DNA of 34,125 nt from CAZLBC01 sp964557575 (GCA_964557575.1 CAZLBC010000050.1:1-34125), one strand, 5' to 3'; positions 6,122 to 12,642 are shown, counted from the stretch's first letter. Numbers and translations are program-made. Notes: generated by a model not told the origin, from the sequence alone.

Positions 6122-6125
6122 CCCT

Positions 6126-6341
6126 TCAAGCAATCCTCTTCGCTGACGGCCTCTCGCGCAGAACCTTCTCCACGAAGACGGAGACCCAGCGCGCGCCTTC
6201 CATCTCCACGAAGACGTCGCCGCGCTTCAGCCAGCGGTGCATCGTGCTCTGCGCCACGCCGATCTCCTCCGCGAGCGCCTGCTCGGTCTGCAGATCGAAC
6301 CGGTCGCGAAACTCCTGCAGCGTGATGACGTGCGTCGCCAT
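6126..6341 (-). CDS. Small HTH DNA-binding regulator
   Basis: This 71-residue protein contains a helix-turn-helix at about residues 17-40 (TEQALAEEIGVAQSTMHRWLKR), with the usual small residue at the turn and a Trp in the recognition helix. A short C-terminal part may mediate dimerisation. An excellent ribosome binding site (AAGGAGGAG) precedes the ATG at 6341. It is the first leftward gene of the divergent control region, as expected for a Cro- or excisionase-like factor. The palindromes over nearby -10 boxes are candidate binding sites. The absence of an integrase favours a Cro-type role over an excisionase role. Confidence 0.75.
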   Translation of the reverse strand: MATHVITLQEFRDRFDLQTEQALAEEIGVAQSTMHRWLKRGDVFVEMEGARWVSVFVEKVLRERPSAKRIA

Positions 6342-6369
6342 GAGCTCCTCCTTGGCAGATTGATCCCGG

Positions 6370-6397
6370 ATTATGCACGAAGGGCATACGAACGCAA
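6370..6397 (-). promoter_or_regulatory. Leftward promoter of the HTH gene
   Basis: On the minus strand, TTGCGT (6392-6397) and CATAAT (6370-6375) are separated by 16 bases, close to a sigma-70 layout. The start codon of the HTH gene lies 28 bases beyond the -10 box. The -10 box is the same CATAAT as in the rightward promoter at 6681-6709. No transcription start is known. Confidence 0.5.
6372..6388. promoter_or_regulatory. Candidate operator TATGC-N7-GCATA
   Basis: An inverted repeat (TATGC at 6372-6376 and GCATA at 6384-6388) overlaps the leftward -10 box. Related palindromes cover the -10 boxes of the two rightward promoters: TTATGCATAA at 6699-6708 and CTATGCCATAG at 9648-9658. All three contain TATGC. 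A shared repressor such as the nearby HTH protein would explain this. On the plus strand a weak promoter-like pair TTCCAT-N17-CATGAT lies at 6407-6435, ahead of the gene at 6477. Confidence 0.4.
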
Positions 6398-6476
6398 GGC
6401 CAGGCCTTCCATCCTGAATGCACCTCCCGCATGATTCCGTCGCGGCGCCCCGCCGCGCTCGAGACGGGAGAAGGCC

Positions 6477-6677
6477 GTGAGCAGGCTGCTGTGGGAGATC
6501 GAGTTCCTAGACGAAGACGGCGCGATTGAGCGCATCGAGGCTATCCGCCAAGAGCGGTTCCGGCCGGAGTGGATCCGGGAGGCCCGATCTGGCGCGGCGC
6601 GCCTGCATCTGGTCGAGGTGCTTGGGAGCGACGAACGGCGCTGCCTGATGACGATCAGCAAGGAAACCCCCCACTGA
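6477..6677 (+). CDS. Hypothetical protein, first rightward gene
   Basis: This 66-residue protein starts at a GTG preceded by GGGAGAAGG. It is charged, with a likely alpha/beta fold (LLWEIEFLDEDGAIERIEAI, then LHLVEVLGSDERRCLMTIS) and no membrane segment or known motif. It lies between the divergent control region and the first repeated promoter, so it may be transcribed separately from the genes that follow. It could be an early regulatory or host-takeover protein; that is a guess from position. Confidence 0.6.
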   Translation: MSRLLWEIEFLDEDGAIERIEAIRQERFRPEWIREARSGAARLHLVEVLGSDERRCLMTISKETPH

Positions 6678-6680
6678 GGC

Positions 6681-6730
6681 TTGCACGCTCAATCCGCTTT
6701 ATGCATAATGTTCATGTGGTCACGGAGGCC
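6681..6730 (+). promoter_or_regulatory. Rightward promoter and repeated leader, copy 1
   Basis: TTGCAC (6681-6686), a 17-base spacer and CATAAT (6704-6709) form a sigma-70-like promoter. The palindrome TTATGCATAA (6699-6708) covers the -10 box. Eight bases further lies GGTCACGGAGGCC (6718-6730), followed by AGAAGGAGAG before the ATG at 6753. The same -35, spacing, -10 type and 13-base leader element recur at 9631-9680. Confidence 0.6.
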
Positions 6731-6752
6731 ACTGCATCAGAAGGAGAGCCGC

Positions 6753-7019
6753 ATGACGATCGACACGGCGATGATGCGCGACGCTCTGGAGATCTTGGAG
6801 CAAGACCTCAACAAGCTCCGTGCGTCAGCGGACCGACTGCGGGCCGAATGCGTTCGCGAGATTGAACGAACGAATTTCGGCCAAGACTGCCCGGTCGATG
6901 CGGCGCACGACCTTCAGCTCGTCAGCGCGAAGCTGCACGACGCCATCTTCCGAGCAGCGAGCGCCCGGCGGTCTCTTTCTGACTACGACGACGTGTTGGC
7001 GAACGAGGAAAGCCCATGA
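6753..7019 (+). CDS. Helical hypothetical protein
   Basis: This 88-residue protein is mostly charged helix (RDALEILEQDLNKLRASADR, then LVSAKLHDAIFRAASARRSL), probably a coiled-coil or helical-hairpin protein. The ATG at 6753 has the ribosome binding site AGAAGGAGAG supplied by the repeated leader; longer in-frame starts would fall inside the promoter. Its stop overlaps the next ATG (ATGA). No family is recognised. Confidence 0.65.
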   Translation: MTIDTAMMRDALEILEQDLNKLRASADRLRAECVREIERTNFGQDCPVDAAHDLQLVSAKLHDAIFRAASARRSLSDYDDVLANEESP

Positions 7020-7252
7020 ACCTGCGCGAGTACTTCGAAGCCTGCGCGACCCACGACGGGAGCTGGCGCTACTCGTCCGACAATCGCTACGACGGCCCCT
7101 ACCACCGCGGCCAGCGGCGGGAGGCTCGGCTCCTGCACCTCGCGACCACCGGCGGCTTCTACAAGCGCTGCTGGGCAGCATGGTGCGACTACAGGGCAGG
7201 GAAGCGCTCTCGGCCCGAGGAGTTCGAATTCGACTTTGAGGATGCAATCTGA
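7016..7252 (+). CDS. Hypothetical aromatic-rich protein
   Basis: This 78-residue protein is rich in Tyr, Trp and Arg (YFEACATHDGSWRYSSDNRY, then GGFYKRCWAAWCDYRAGKRS) and ends in an acidic tail (EEFEFDFEDAI). The start overlaps the upstream stop (ATGA) and the next gene follows after two bases, so it is translationally coupled on one side. The pattern suggests a small nucleic-acid- or protein-binding phage factor, but no family is recognised. Confidence 0.6.
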   Translation: MNLREYFEACATHDGSWRYSSDNRYDGPYHRGQRREARLLHLATTGGFYKRCWAAWCDYRAGKRSRPEEFEFDFEDAI

Positions 7253-7254
7253 CC

Positions 7255-7506
7255 ATGGCGACTCTTCAGCGAGAGCTCGCGGCTCGCTTCGAGCCCGAAG
7301 GCTATACCAACATCGACGTGATCCACGGCGAGATCGTGGGGCTGCGCCGGTTCATCTTCACCAGCGCCATCGTCGTGGGCATGGATGCCATTGGCTACCG
7401 CACGCGATACTGCTATCCGACCATGTTCGACGCGAAGCGCGCGCTCGCCGACTGGCGAGAGAGCGGAGACCCGGAGCCCGCGGGCTTCATCACGCGAAAG
7501 GGGTGA
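7255..7506 (+). CDS. Hypothetical protein
   Basis: This 83-residue protein looks like a small alpha/beta domain (FIFTSAIVVGMDAIGYRTRY) followed by a helix (FDAKRALADWRESGD) and a short tail. The start ATG lies two bases after the previous stop, and the PAPS-reductase-like gene begins two bases after its own stop. It is part of the early small-gene block. No family is recognised and no membrane segment is seen. Confidence 0.6.
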   Translation: MATLQRELAARFEPEGYTNIDVIHGEIVGLRRFIFTSAIVVGMDAIGYRTRYCYPTMFDAKRALADWRESGDPEPAGFITRKG

Positions 7507-7508
7507 CC

Positions 7509-8386
7509 ATGAGCATCGGCAACGTCGTCTCCATGTCTGGAGGGAAGGGCTCCACCGCGACTCTGCTCGTCGCCCTTGAGCGCGAGACGGAGAACCTGAC
7601 GGCGGCGTTCGCCGACACCGGGCACGAGCACCCGGCCACCTACGACTACGTGCGCGAGCTCGAGCGGATCACCGGCGTGGAGATCCGATGGGTCCGCGCC
7701 GACTTCCGCGCGCGCATCGCGAACAAGCGGGAGGTGGTCGTGGAGAAGTGGACGCGGTAAGGCGTTCCCCAAGCGCGCATCGACCGCGCGCTGGAGGTGC
7801 TCGTGCCCACGGGGAACCCGTTCCTCGACCTGTGCCTCTGGAAGGGTCGCTTCCCCTCGACCCGCGCGCGCTTCTGCACGCAGGAACTCAAGCACGAGCC
7901 CCTCACGAAGCAGGTGATGCTCCCGGCCCTGCGCGAGCACGAGCTCGTTCTTTCCTGGCAAGGGGTCCGCCGCCAAGAGTCTCGAGCTCTCGCGCGGCTT
8001 TACGACTTCGACATTGAGGGCGAGCTTCCGCGCATCTGGAACTACCGCCCCATCCTGCGGTGGACGGTGGACGAGGTGTTCGACCAGCACCGCCGGCACG
8101 GGATCCCCTGGAATCCGCTCTACGAGCAAGGCATGGGGCGCGTGGGCTGCATGCCGTGCATCCACAGCCGGAAGGAGGAGCTCCGCCAGATTGCCCGGCG
8201 GTTCCCGGAAGAGGTCGAGCGCGTCGCTGCGTGGGAGCGCCTCGTCGCCGACGCTTCGAAGAAGGGCGTGAGCACCTTCTACGACATCCGCACGCACACT
8301 GCCGAGGAGGAGTGGGCGAGCCCCGAGATCCGCGCCGAGACCCACGGGATCCGCCGGGCGGTCGAATGGTCGAAGACCACCCGCGG
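7509..8386 (+). pseudogene. PAPS-reductase-family gene with an in-frame stop
   Basis: The frame encodes a phage-type phosphoadenosine-phosphosulfate-reductase-family protein. It has a PP-loop (VSMSGGKGSTATLL), then FCTQELK, GVRRQESRALARLY and MGRVGCMPCIHSRKEEL with a Cys pair. Two defects are visible. A TAA at 7758-7760 interrupts the chain after EKWTR, and the same frame resumes as GVPQARIDRALEVL without shift. The PP-loop has Gly where the family motif SGGxDS has Asp (GGC for GAC or GAT). The right end is lost in a run of N. Related phage enzymes lie near DNA-modification genes, and the cytosine methyltransferase follows here. A genuine nonsense mutation, readthrough or assembly error are all possible. 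Confidence 0.75.
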
Positions 8387-8486
8387 NNNNNNNNNNNNNN
8401 NNNNNNNNNNNNNNNNNNNNNNNNNNNNNNNNNNNNNNNNNNNNNNNNNNNNNNNNNNNNNNNNNNNNNNNNNNNNNNNNNNNNNN
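8387..8486. other. Assembly gap of exactly 100 N
   Basis: Positions 8387-8486 are all N. A run of exactly 100 is the usual placeholder for a scaffold gap of unknown size, so the true distance and reading frame across it are unknown. The 3' end of the PAPS-reductase-like gene, and possibly other genes, lie inside it. Confidence 0.95.
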
Positions 8487-8606
8487 GTGCGGCTCGACAA
8501 CGGGGCCATGCACTACCTCGGCCTCGGAGATCTCAGCACCGACGACCCGGACCACCGTTACCGCTCGCCCATCGGGTGGAAGCGCGTCGAGCGCGTGACG
8601 CCCTGA
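8487..8606 (+). CDS. 3' fragment of a gene interrupted by the gap
   Basis: Forty in-frame codons (including the stop) follow the gap and end in TGA one base before the methyltransferase start. The peptide (RLDNGAMHYLGLGDLSTDDP...GWKRVERVTP) does not look like the usual C-terminus of PAPS reductases, so it may belong to a separate small gene begun inside the gap. Its frame happens to match the gene on the left across the 100-N placeholder, but the placeholder length is arbitrary. Confidence 0.5.
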   Translation: MRLDNGAMHYLGLGDLSTDDPDHRYRSPIGWKRVERVTP

Positions 8607-8607
8607 C

Positions 8608-9642
8608 GTGGCCGGCTGGGTCTACTACAACGAGATCGACGCCTTCGCGGCCGAGTGGCTGCGGAGGCTGATCTCTTCCGGTCACATTGCTCCCGGCGTC
8701 GTGGACGAGCGGAGCATCGCCGAGGTGGATGCCGATGAGCTCCGCGAGTTCACGCAGTGTCACTTCTTCGCCGGAATCGGCGGATGGTCCCGTGCAGCTC
8801 GACTTGCTGGATGGCCTGACGACCGCCCCCTGTGGACCGGCTCCTGCCCTTGCCAGCCGTTCAGCACCGCCGGAAGGCGAAGAGCCACCGATGACGAGCG
8901 CCACCTCTGGCCCGAGTTCTACCGCTTCATCGCGGAGCGCCGCCCTGCAATCGTTGCTGGAGAGCAGGTTGCGAGCAGACTTGGAAGAGACTGGCTCTCT
9001 GGAGTACGCGCTGACCTGGAAGCGGTGGGATATGCCGTCGGGGGAGCCGATCTGTGCGCTGCGGGCGTCGGCGCGCCGCACATCCGACAGCGGCTCTGGT
9101 GGGGGGGCTACGCCGACGAGCCGAGACCACAAGGACGGCCCGTACTGCCCGAACGTACCCGTGAACGGGCTTCTGGGGCGGCAGGTATGGATGGCGGGGT
9201 TGGGCACTCCAACAGCGAGCGAGCCGGGTGGGACAGCGGAGCAGGCGTTGGAGCGCAAGCGGAGGGCAGTGGCCGAGGGCAGAACGCTGGGCGTGTCGGT
9301 GACGCAGTTGGCGCATCAGGCTCAGCTGGCGGGCTGGCCGACGCCGATCGTGAACGATGCGATCGGGAGCGCCTACGCCTACGGGAAGAAGGACGAGAGC
9401 GGGGATCGGGCCATCTTCCCGAAGATGCTCGGCGCGGCGCGGCTGGCTTCTGGGATGACAGTGTATGGATCCCCTGCGCCGACGGGAAAGCGCGGCGCAT
9501 TGAACCCAGCATTGATCCGCTGGCTCATGGGGTATCCGCCCGAGTGGGACGACTGCGCGCCTACGGAAACGCCATCGTCCCGCAGGTCGCGGCGGAGTTC
9601 CTGAAGGCCTGCGACGACGCCGCTCGCGCGTTGCACGAATAA
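8608..9642 (+). CDS. DNA cytosine-5 methyltransferase
   Basis: This 344-residue protein has the ordered C5-methyltransferase motifs. They are FFAGIGGWSRAA (motif I, about residues 53-64), TGSCPCQPFS with the catalytic Cys of motif IV (about 77-86), and AGEQVASR in the position of motif VI. Next come HIRQRLWW of motif VIII and YGNAIVPQVAAEF of motif X. The region between VIII and X contains LADADRERCDRERL, typical of phage members. It would methylate phage DNA and could protect it from host restriction. The GTG start lies one base after the preceding stop. A second open frame with its own family resemblance overlaps most of the gene. Confidence 0.88.
   Translation: MAGWVYYNEIDAFAAEWLRRLISSGHIAPGVVDERSIAEVDADELREFTQCHFFAGIGGWSRAARLAGWPDDRPLWTGSCPCQPFSTAGRRRATDDERHLWPEFYRFIAERRPAIVAGEQVASRLGRDWLSGVRADLEAVGYAVGGADLCAAGVGAPHIRQRLWWGGYADEPRPQGRPVLPERTRERASGAAGMDGGVGHSNSERAGWDSGAGVGAQAEGSGRGQNAGRVGDAVGASGSAGGLADADRERCDRERLRLREEGRERGSGHLPEDARRGAAGFWDDSVWIPCADGKARRIEPSIDPLAHGVSARVGRLRAYGNAIVPQVAAEFLKACDDAARALHE
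8735..9604 (+). CDS. Overlapping reading frame inside the methyltransferase gene
   Basis: This frame, +1 to the methyltransferase, is open for 289 codons from the ATG at 8735, or 291 from the ATG at 8729 (GAGGTGG lies just upstream). It carries patterns I recall from phage proteins often annotated as methylase-related: LESRLRADLEETGSLEYALT, TWKRWDMPSGEPICALRASA, GWPTPIVNDAIGSAYAYG and LNPALIRWLMGYPPEWDDCA. The last resembles the MGFP element that precedes motif X in standard C5 enzymes. The frame ends in a Ser/Arg-rich tail opposite GNAIVPQ. It may be a dual-coded protein, the relic of a frameshifted ancestor, or a by-product of conservation of the other frame. Confidence 0.4.
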   Translation: MSSASSRSVTSSPESADGPVQLDLLDGLTTAPCGPAPALASRSAPPEGEEPPMTSATSGPSSTASSRSAALQSLLESRLRADLEETGSLEYALTWKRWDMPSGEPICALRASARRTSDSGSGGGATPTSRDHKDGPYCPNVPVNGLLGRQVWMAGLGTPTASEPGGTAEQALERKRRAVAEGRTLGVSVTQLAHQAQLAGWPTPIVNDAIGSAYAYGKKDESGDRAIFPKMLGAARLASGMTVYGSPAPTGKRGALNPALIRWLMGYPPEWDDCAPTETPSSRRSRRSS

Positions 9643-9680
9643 TCCGGCTATGCCATAGTCGCATTGCGGTCACGGAGGCC
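9631..9680 (+). promoter_or_regulatory. Rightward promoter and repeated leader, copy 2
   Basis: TTGCAC (9631-9636, inside the last codons of the methyltransferase gene), a 17-base spacer and CATAGT (9654-9659) form the second copy of this promoter type. The palindrome CTATGCCATAG (9648-9658) covers its -10 box. Eight bases later comes GGTCACGGAGGCC (9668-9680), then AGAAGGAGAG and the ATG at 9701. It would drive the recombination genes. Confidence 0.6.
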
Positions 9681-9700
9681 GCCTGCAGAAGGAGAGCACC

Positions 9701-9874
9701 ATGGAATTCCTCGAGGGACTCTGGAACCTCGCCCTGTTCGGGGCGGCGCTCCTCGGAGCGCTCTGGCTCGGCAGCATGCTGATCCATCTCGCATTCGCTG
9801 CGGTCGTCGTCGCCTGGAGCGCGATCACGACCGTGCTCGACAAGCTCTTCGGCTCGACGGAGAACCGGCAATGA
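9701..9874 (+). CDS. Small membrane protein upstream of Erf
   Basis: This 57-residue protein has a good ribosome binding site (AGAAGGAGAG) and a stop overlapping the Erf ATG (ATGA). It is hydrophobic over about residues 8-42 (NLALFGAALLGALWLGSMLI, then HLAFAAVVVAWSAITTVL), consistent with two close membrane helices, and ends in a short polar tail. As the first gene after promoter copy 2 it should be strongly expressed. No family is recognised; a host-membrane effector or superinfection-exclusion protein is possible. Confidence 0.65.
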   Translation: MEFLEGLWNLALFGAALLGALWLGSMLIHLAFAAVVVAWSAITTVLDKLFGSTENRQ

Positions 9875-10623
9875 CCACGAAGGACGCACCGAAGAACGTC
9901 TACCAGATCATGAGCGCCGTGCGTGCGGAGCTCGCGAAGGAGGGCATTGGGAAGAACCAGAAGAACGCCCAGCAGGGCTACAAGTTCCGCGGCATCGATG
10001 ACCTCTACAACGCCATCGCGCCGATCATGGCGCGCAACGGCCTGATCGCGTCGCCGACCGTCACGAGCCGCGAGGCCATCGAACGGACGACCGCGAAAGG
10101 CACGCTGAACCTGCACGTGATCCTCGGCCTGAAGATCCGCTTCATCGCCGCCGACAATCCCGAGAGCGTCCACGAGATCGACGTGATCGGAGAGGGGATG
10201 GACACCGGCGATAAGGCCACGAACAAGGCCCTGAGCTCGGGCTTCAAGTACGGGATCATCACGGAGTTCACGATCCCCACGGTTGGCGATCAAGACGCGG
10301 ACGCGACGACGCCGGAGACCAGCATGAGCCGGCAGCCGGTGAATCAGGAGACCGGCGAGACCGAGGCTCCGAAATTCGTCACGGAGAAGGAGGCGCTGGA
10401 GATCGAGCTTGCCGTGCGGCACCTCGGCATTGACGGCCCGTCGTTCTTGAAGTGGTGCAAGGTCCGCGACTGGCCGGAGATCCCTCGCGCCAAGCTGCCG
10501 AAGATCTACGCGGAGCTCAAGCGCCGCGAAGAGCAGAAGGCTGCGGAGGATCAGAAGGCCGCAGCCGAGAAGAAACAGCCGGAGCCCCAGGGCGACAGCT
10601 TCGATGACGACCTGCCGTTCTGA
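9871..10623 (+). CDS. erf: Erf-family ssDNA annealing recombinase
   Basis: This 250-residue protein matches the ERF superfamily: YKFRGIDDLYNAIAPIMARNGL (residues 31-52), a beta-rich core (LHVILGLKIRFIAADNP) and GEGMDTGDKATNKALSSGFKY (about 108-128). ERF proteins form rings and anneal complementary ssDNA, pairing with an exonuclease; the YqaJ gene follows directly. The charged C-terminal region ends SFDDDLPF, resembling an SSB C-terminal tip. The ATG at 9871 overlaps the previous stop. The reaction is homologous recombination of phage DNA ends, possibly used in replication. Confidence 0.9.
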   Translation: MTTKDAPKNVYQIMSAVRAELAKEGIGKNQKNAQQGYKFRGIDDLYNAIAPIMARNGLIASPTVTSREAIERTTAKGTLNLHVILGLKIRFIAADNPESVHEIDVIGEGMDTGDKATNKALSSGFKYGIITEFTIPTVGDQDADATTPETSMSRQPVNQETGETEAPKFVTEKEALEIELAVRHLGIDGPSFLKWCKVRDWPEIPRAKLPKIYAELKRREEQKAAEDQKAAAEKKQPEPQGDSFDDDLPF

Positions 10624-10636
10624 ACAGGAGAAGAAC

Positions 10637-11539
10637 ATGAGCACCGCCGAGACGCACGACGACAGCATCCGGATCATCGACTCCGACGCAATGGAGCAGG
10701 GCTCGCTGGAGTGGCACGAGCTCCGCTCCAAGCACTATCCCGCGAGCGAGGCCGGCGCGGTCATGGAGGTGAATCCTTGGCAGCCGAAAAACCAGCGCGA
10801 GCTCTTCGCGGTCCGGAACGGGGAGCTCTTCATCCCGGAGAACCCGTTCATGGCGCGCGGGAAGCGGCTTGAGGAGCCAGCGCGCGAGCACGTGATCGAG
10901 TGGAACGAGGTGGAGGTCGCCCCGGTCATCGCGGTCCGCGGGAAGTTCATGGCGAGCCTCGACGGTTTCGGGATCCTGCGCAGCGGGCAGACGTTCGTGG
11001 CGGAGATCAAGGTTCCGAAGAACCCGGAAAAGCTCTACGAGGCGATCGAGCAGGAGAAGCTTCCGGAGAACTACTTCTGGCAGCTCGTGCAGCAGGCCTA
11101 CTGCTCCGGCGCCGACTTCGTGAGCTTCAGCGCGCACGAGTTCGATGAGCACGAGAACCACGTGGGCGCGAAGTACATGCTGCTCCGTGGCAAGGTGCTC
11201 CGCGAGCACTGGCCGACGCTGCAGGCTGCCTGGGAAACCTTCGAGAGCACGAACCATGAGCCGATCGAGATCCGACGCGCAGACTCTGACTGGCTGGAAG
11301 CCTCCCGCGCCTATTCCGAGGCGAAGGAGGCCATCCGACGCGCCCGTCAGGAAGCCGGCCTCGCCAAGCTGGAGAAGGCCGAAAAGGAGGCGAAGGATCG
11401 GCTCCTCGAGCTCGCCGACGAGCAGATCCGGACGACGGGCTTCGGGGTGACGGTTTCGCCCTACGAGACCAAGGCCTACAGCGTCGAGGCGAGCGTGAAG
11501 CGCCGGGTATCAGGTTCGTTCGAGGAGCCGCAGGCATGA
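10637..11539 (+). CDS. YqaJ/lambda-type exonuclease
   Basis: This 300-residue protein belongs to the YqaJ viral recombinase/lambda exonuclease group. It has QGSLEWHELRSKHYPASEAG (about residues 18-37), LEEPAREHV, ASLDGFG and AEIKVPKN, the last two giving the D...ExK active site (about residues 106-130), then WQLVQQAYCSGAD. A helical C-terminal extension (LAKLEKAEKEAKDRLLELAD) follows. It would degrade one strand from dsDNA ends to make ssDNA for Erf. The ATG at 10637 has AGGAGAAG upstream. It is coupled to the next gene by ATGA. Confidence 0.88.
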   Translation: MSTAETHDDSIRIIDSDAMEQGSLEWHELRSKHYPASEAGAVMEVNPWQPKNQRELFAVRNGELFIPENPFMARGKRLEEPAREHVIEWNEVEVAPVIAVRGKFMASLDGFGILRSGQTFVAEIKVPKNPEKLYEAIEQEKLPENYFWQLVQQAYCSGADFVSFSAHEFDEHENHVGAKYMLLRGKVLREHWPTLQAAWETFESTNHEPIEIRRADSDWLEASRAYSEAKEAIRRARQEAGLAKLEKAEKEAKDRLLELADEQIRTTGFGVTVSPYETKAYSVEASVKRRVSGSFEEPQA

Positions 11540-11784
11540 GCGACCGATGGCTCCCATGGAGGGCTCTGGACAGCATGGGCCTCGTCGGCGCGGTGATTCT
11601 CATGCTGGTCGCGCTGGCGGCGGCGTTCGCGAAGGCCGAAGCGATTCCCAGCGAGAACGTGGAGGCCCTCGCGGACCGCTGGGCCGATCTGGAGGATTGC
11701 AGAGCCGAGCCGCGGTGCGTTCTTTCGCGGGAACAATGGCAGGAGCTCCAAGCGCTTCGCCAGCGGATCCGGGAGGGCGAGTGA
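11536..11784 (+). CDS. Single-TM hypothetical protein
   Basis: This 82-residue protein has one strong membrane segment at about residues 15-32 (GLVGAVILMLVALAAAFA) and a charged, probably extracytoplasmic, C-terminal domain with two Cys residues (EDCRAEPRC) that could form a disulfide. The start overlaps the exonuclease stop (ATGA) and its TGA overlaps the next ATG. No family is recognised. Confidence 0.6.
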   Translation: MSDRWLPWRALDSMGLVGAVILMLVALAAAFAKAEAIPSENVEALADRWADLEDCRAEPRCVLSREQWQELQALRQRIREGE

Positions 11785-11969
11785 TGCGCGTGAACTATCC
11801 GAAGAGCGTGCGCGAGATCGCGAAGCGCGAAGAGCTCGGCCTCTTCTGCGTCCAGCTCATCGACGCGCAGGGGAACAAGATCACCATGTACGGGCCGGCC
11901 ACGGAGGAGCTCCGCAGAGATCTCCAGGCCTTCGCGACGAAGCGAATCGTGCGGGAGGCGCGGGATTGA
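11784..11969 (+). CDS. Small hypothetical protein
   Basis: This 61-residue protein starts at an ATG sharing one base with the upstream TGA (TGATG) and ends overlapping the TTG start of the NinB-like gene. The sequence looks like a small alpha/beta domain (VREIAKREELGLFCVQLIDA, then GNKITMYGPATEELRRDLQA). It lies within the recombination block, so a DNA-metabolism accessory role is possible but unproven. Confidence 0.6.
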   Translation: MRVNYPKSVREIAKREELGLFCVQLIDAQGNKITMYGPATEELRRDLQAFATKRIVREARD

Positions 11970-12421
11970 GCGAGAAGCGCACGTGGATCCTGCGCTCCGA
12001 CGGCGCGACCCAGAATGTCATTGACGCCGTGCTCGAGGCGCGCGAGGACACCATGCGGTCATGCACGCCCGGCATGAGGCCGAAGCTCTGGCGTGTTATT
12101 CTCGAGCCGTATCAGAAGCCGCGGTCGCTGGAGCAGAACTCCACGATCCATATGTGGTTCGGCGAGATCGCCGAGCACGTGGGCGACGCGCCGGCGGCAG
12201 TGAAGCGGTGGCTGAAGGAGGACTTCTATCCTCGGGAGACCGTCCTGCGGCTGGGGAAGTTCCGGGACGAGCCGAAGAGCACGTCCGATCTCACCGCTCA
12301 GGAGATGACGCAGGTCATGGAGCAGATCCAAGCGCTGTGCGCAGAGTACGAGATCCCGATCACCCAGCCGGATCCGGAGACGAAGTACGGAGTTCGGCTC
12401 AGCGGAAGGAGCGCACCATGA
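11966..12421 (+). CDS. ninB: NinB-like recombination protein
   Basis: This 151-residue protein matches the lambda NinB family pattern: RPKLWRVILEPYQKPRSLEQNSTIHMWFGEIAEHVG (about residues 38-73), then VKRWLKEDFYP and STSDLTAQEMTQVMEQIQAL with a short tail. NinB (Orf) binds ssDNA and acts as a recombination mediator, which fits beside Erf and an exonuclease. The start is a TTG overlapping the previous TGA (TTGA), preceded by GGGAGG. TTG starts are rare in this window, so translation may depend on coupling. Confidence 0.8.
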   Translation: MSEKRTWILRSDGATQNVIDAVLEAREDTMRSCTPGMRPKLWRVILEPYQKPRSLEQNSTIHMWFGEIAEHVGDAPAAVKRWLKEDFYPRETVLRLGKFRDEPKSTSDLTAQEMTQVMEQIQALCAEYEIPITQPDPETKYGVRLSGRSAP

Positions 12422-12642
12422 ACCCGTTCGTGCCCGGACTGATCGCGGGCCTTGTGTTCGTGATCTCCCTGATCCTCGTGAAGGACTGCCGGATCCAGGG
12501 CAGGAAGGAAGCGGAAGCGCCGGCGGACCCGCAGCACCGAGAGCGGCTCCTGGCGGCGCAGGATGCCGCGTCGCACGCGGCGCTGAAGGCCGAGCACCAA
12601 GCCGAGCGCGAGCTCGCGCAGAGGCGCAAGAAGGCCGCCTGA
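12418..12642 (+). CDS. Single-TM protein with coiled-coil tail
   Basis: This 74-residue protein has a membrane segment at about residues 5-21 (VPGLIAGLVFVISLILV) and a charged helical tail (HRERLLAAQDAASHAALKAE). The shape resembles small phage membrane proteins, including some Rz-like proteins, but it lies in the early unit away from lysis genes. The ATG overlaps the NinB stop (ATGA). No family is recognised. Confidence 0.6.
   Translation: MNPFVPGLIAGLVFVISLILVKDCRIQGRKEAEAPADPQHRERLLAAQDAASHAALKAEHQAERELAQRRKKAA

Noticed and set aside
8387..8606. A continuous PAPS-reductase frame across the N run
   Set aside because: The 100 N are a placeholder of arbitrary length, so the apparent in-frame continuity has no meaning.
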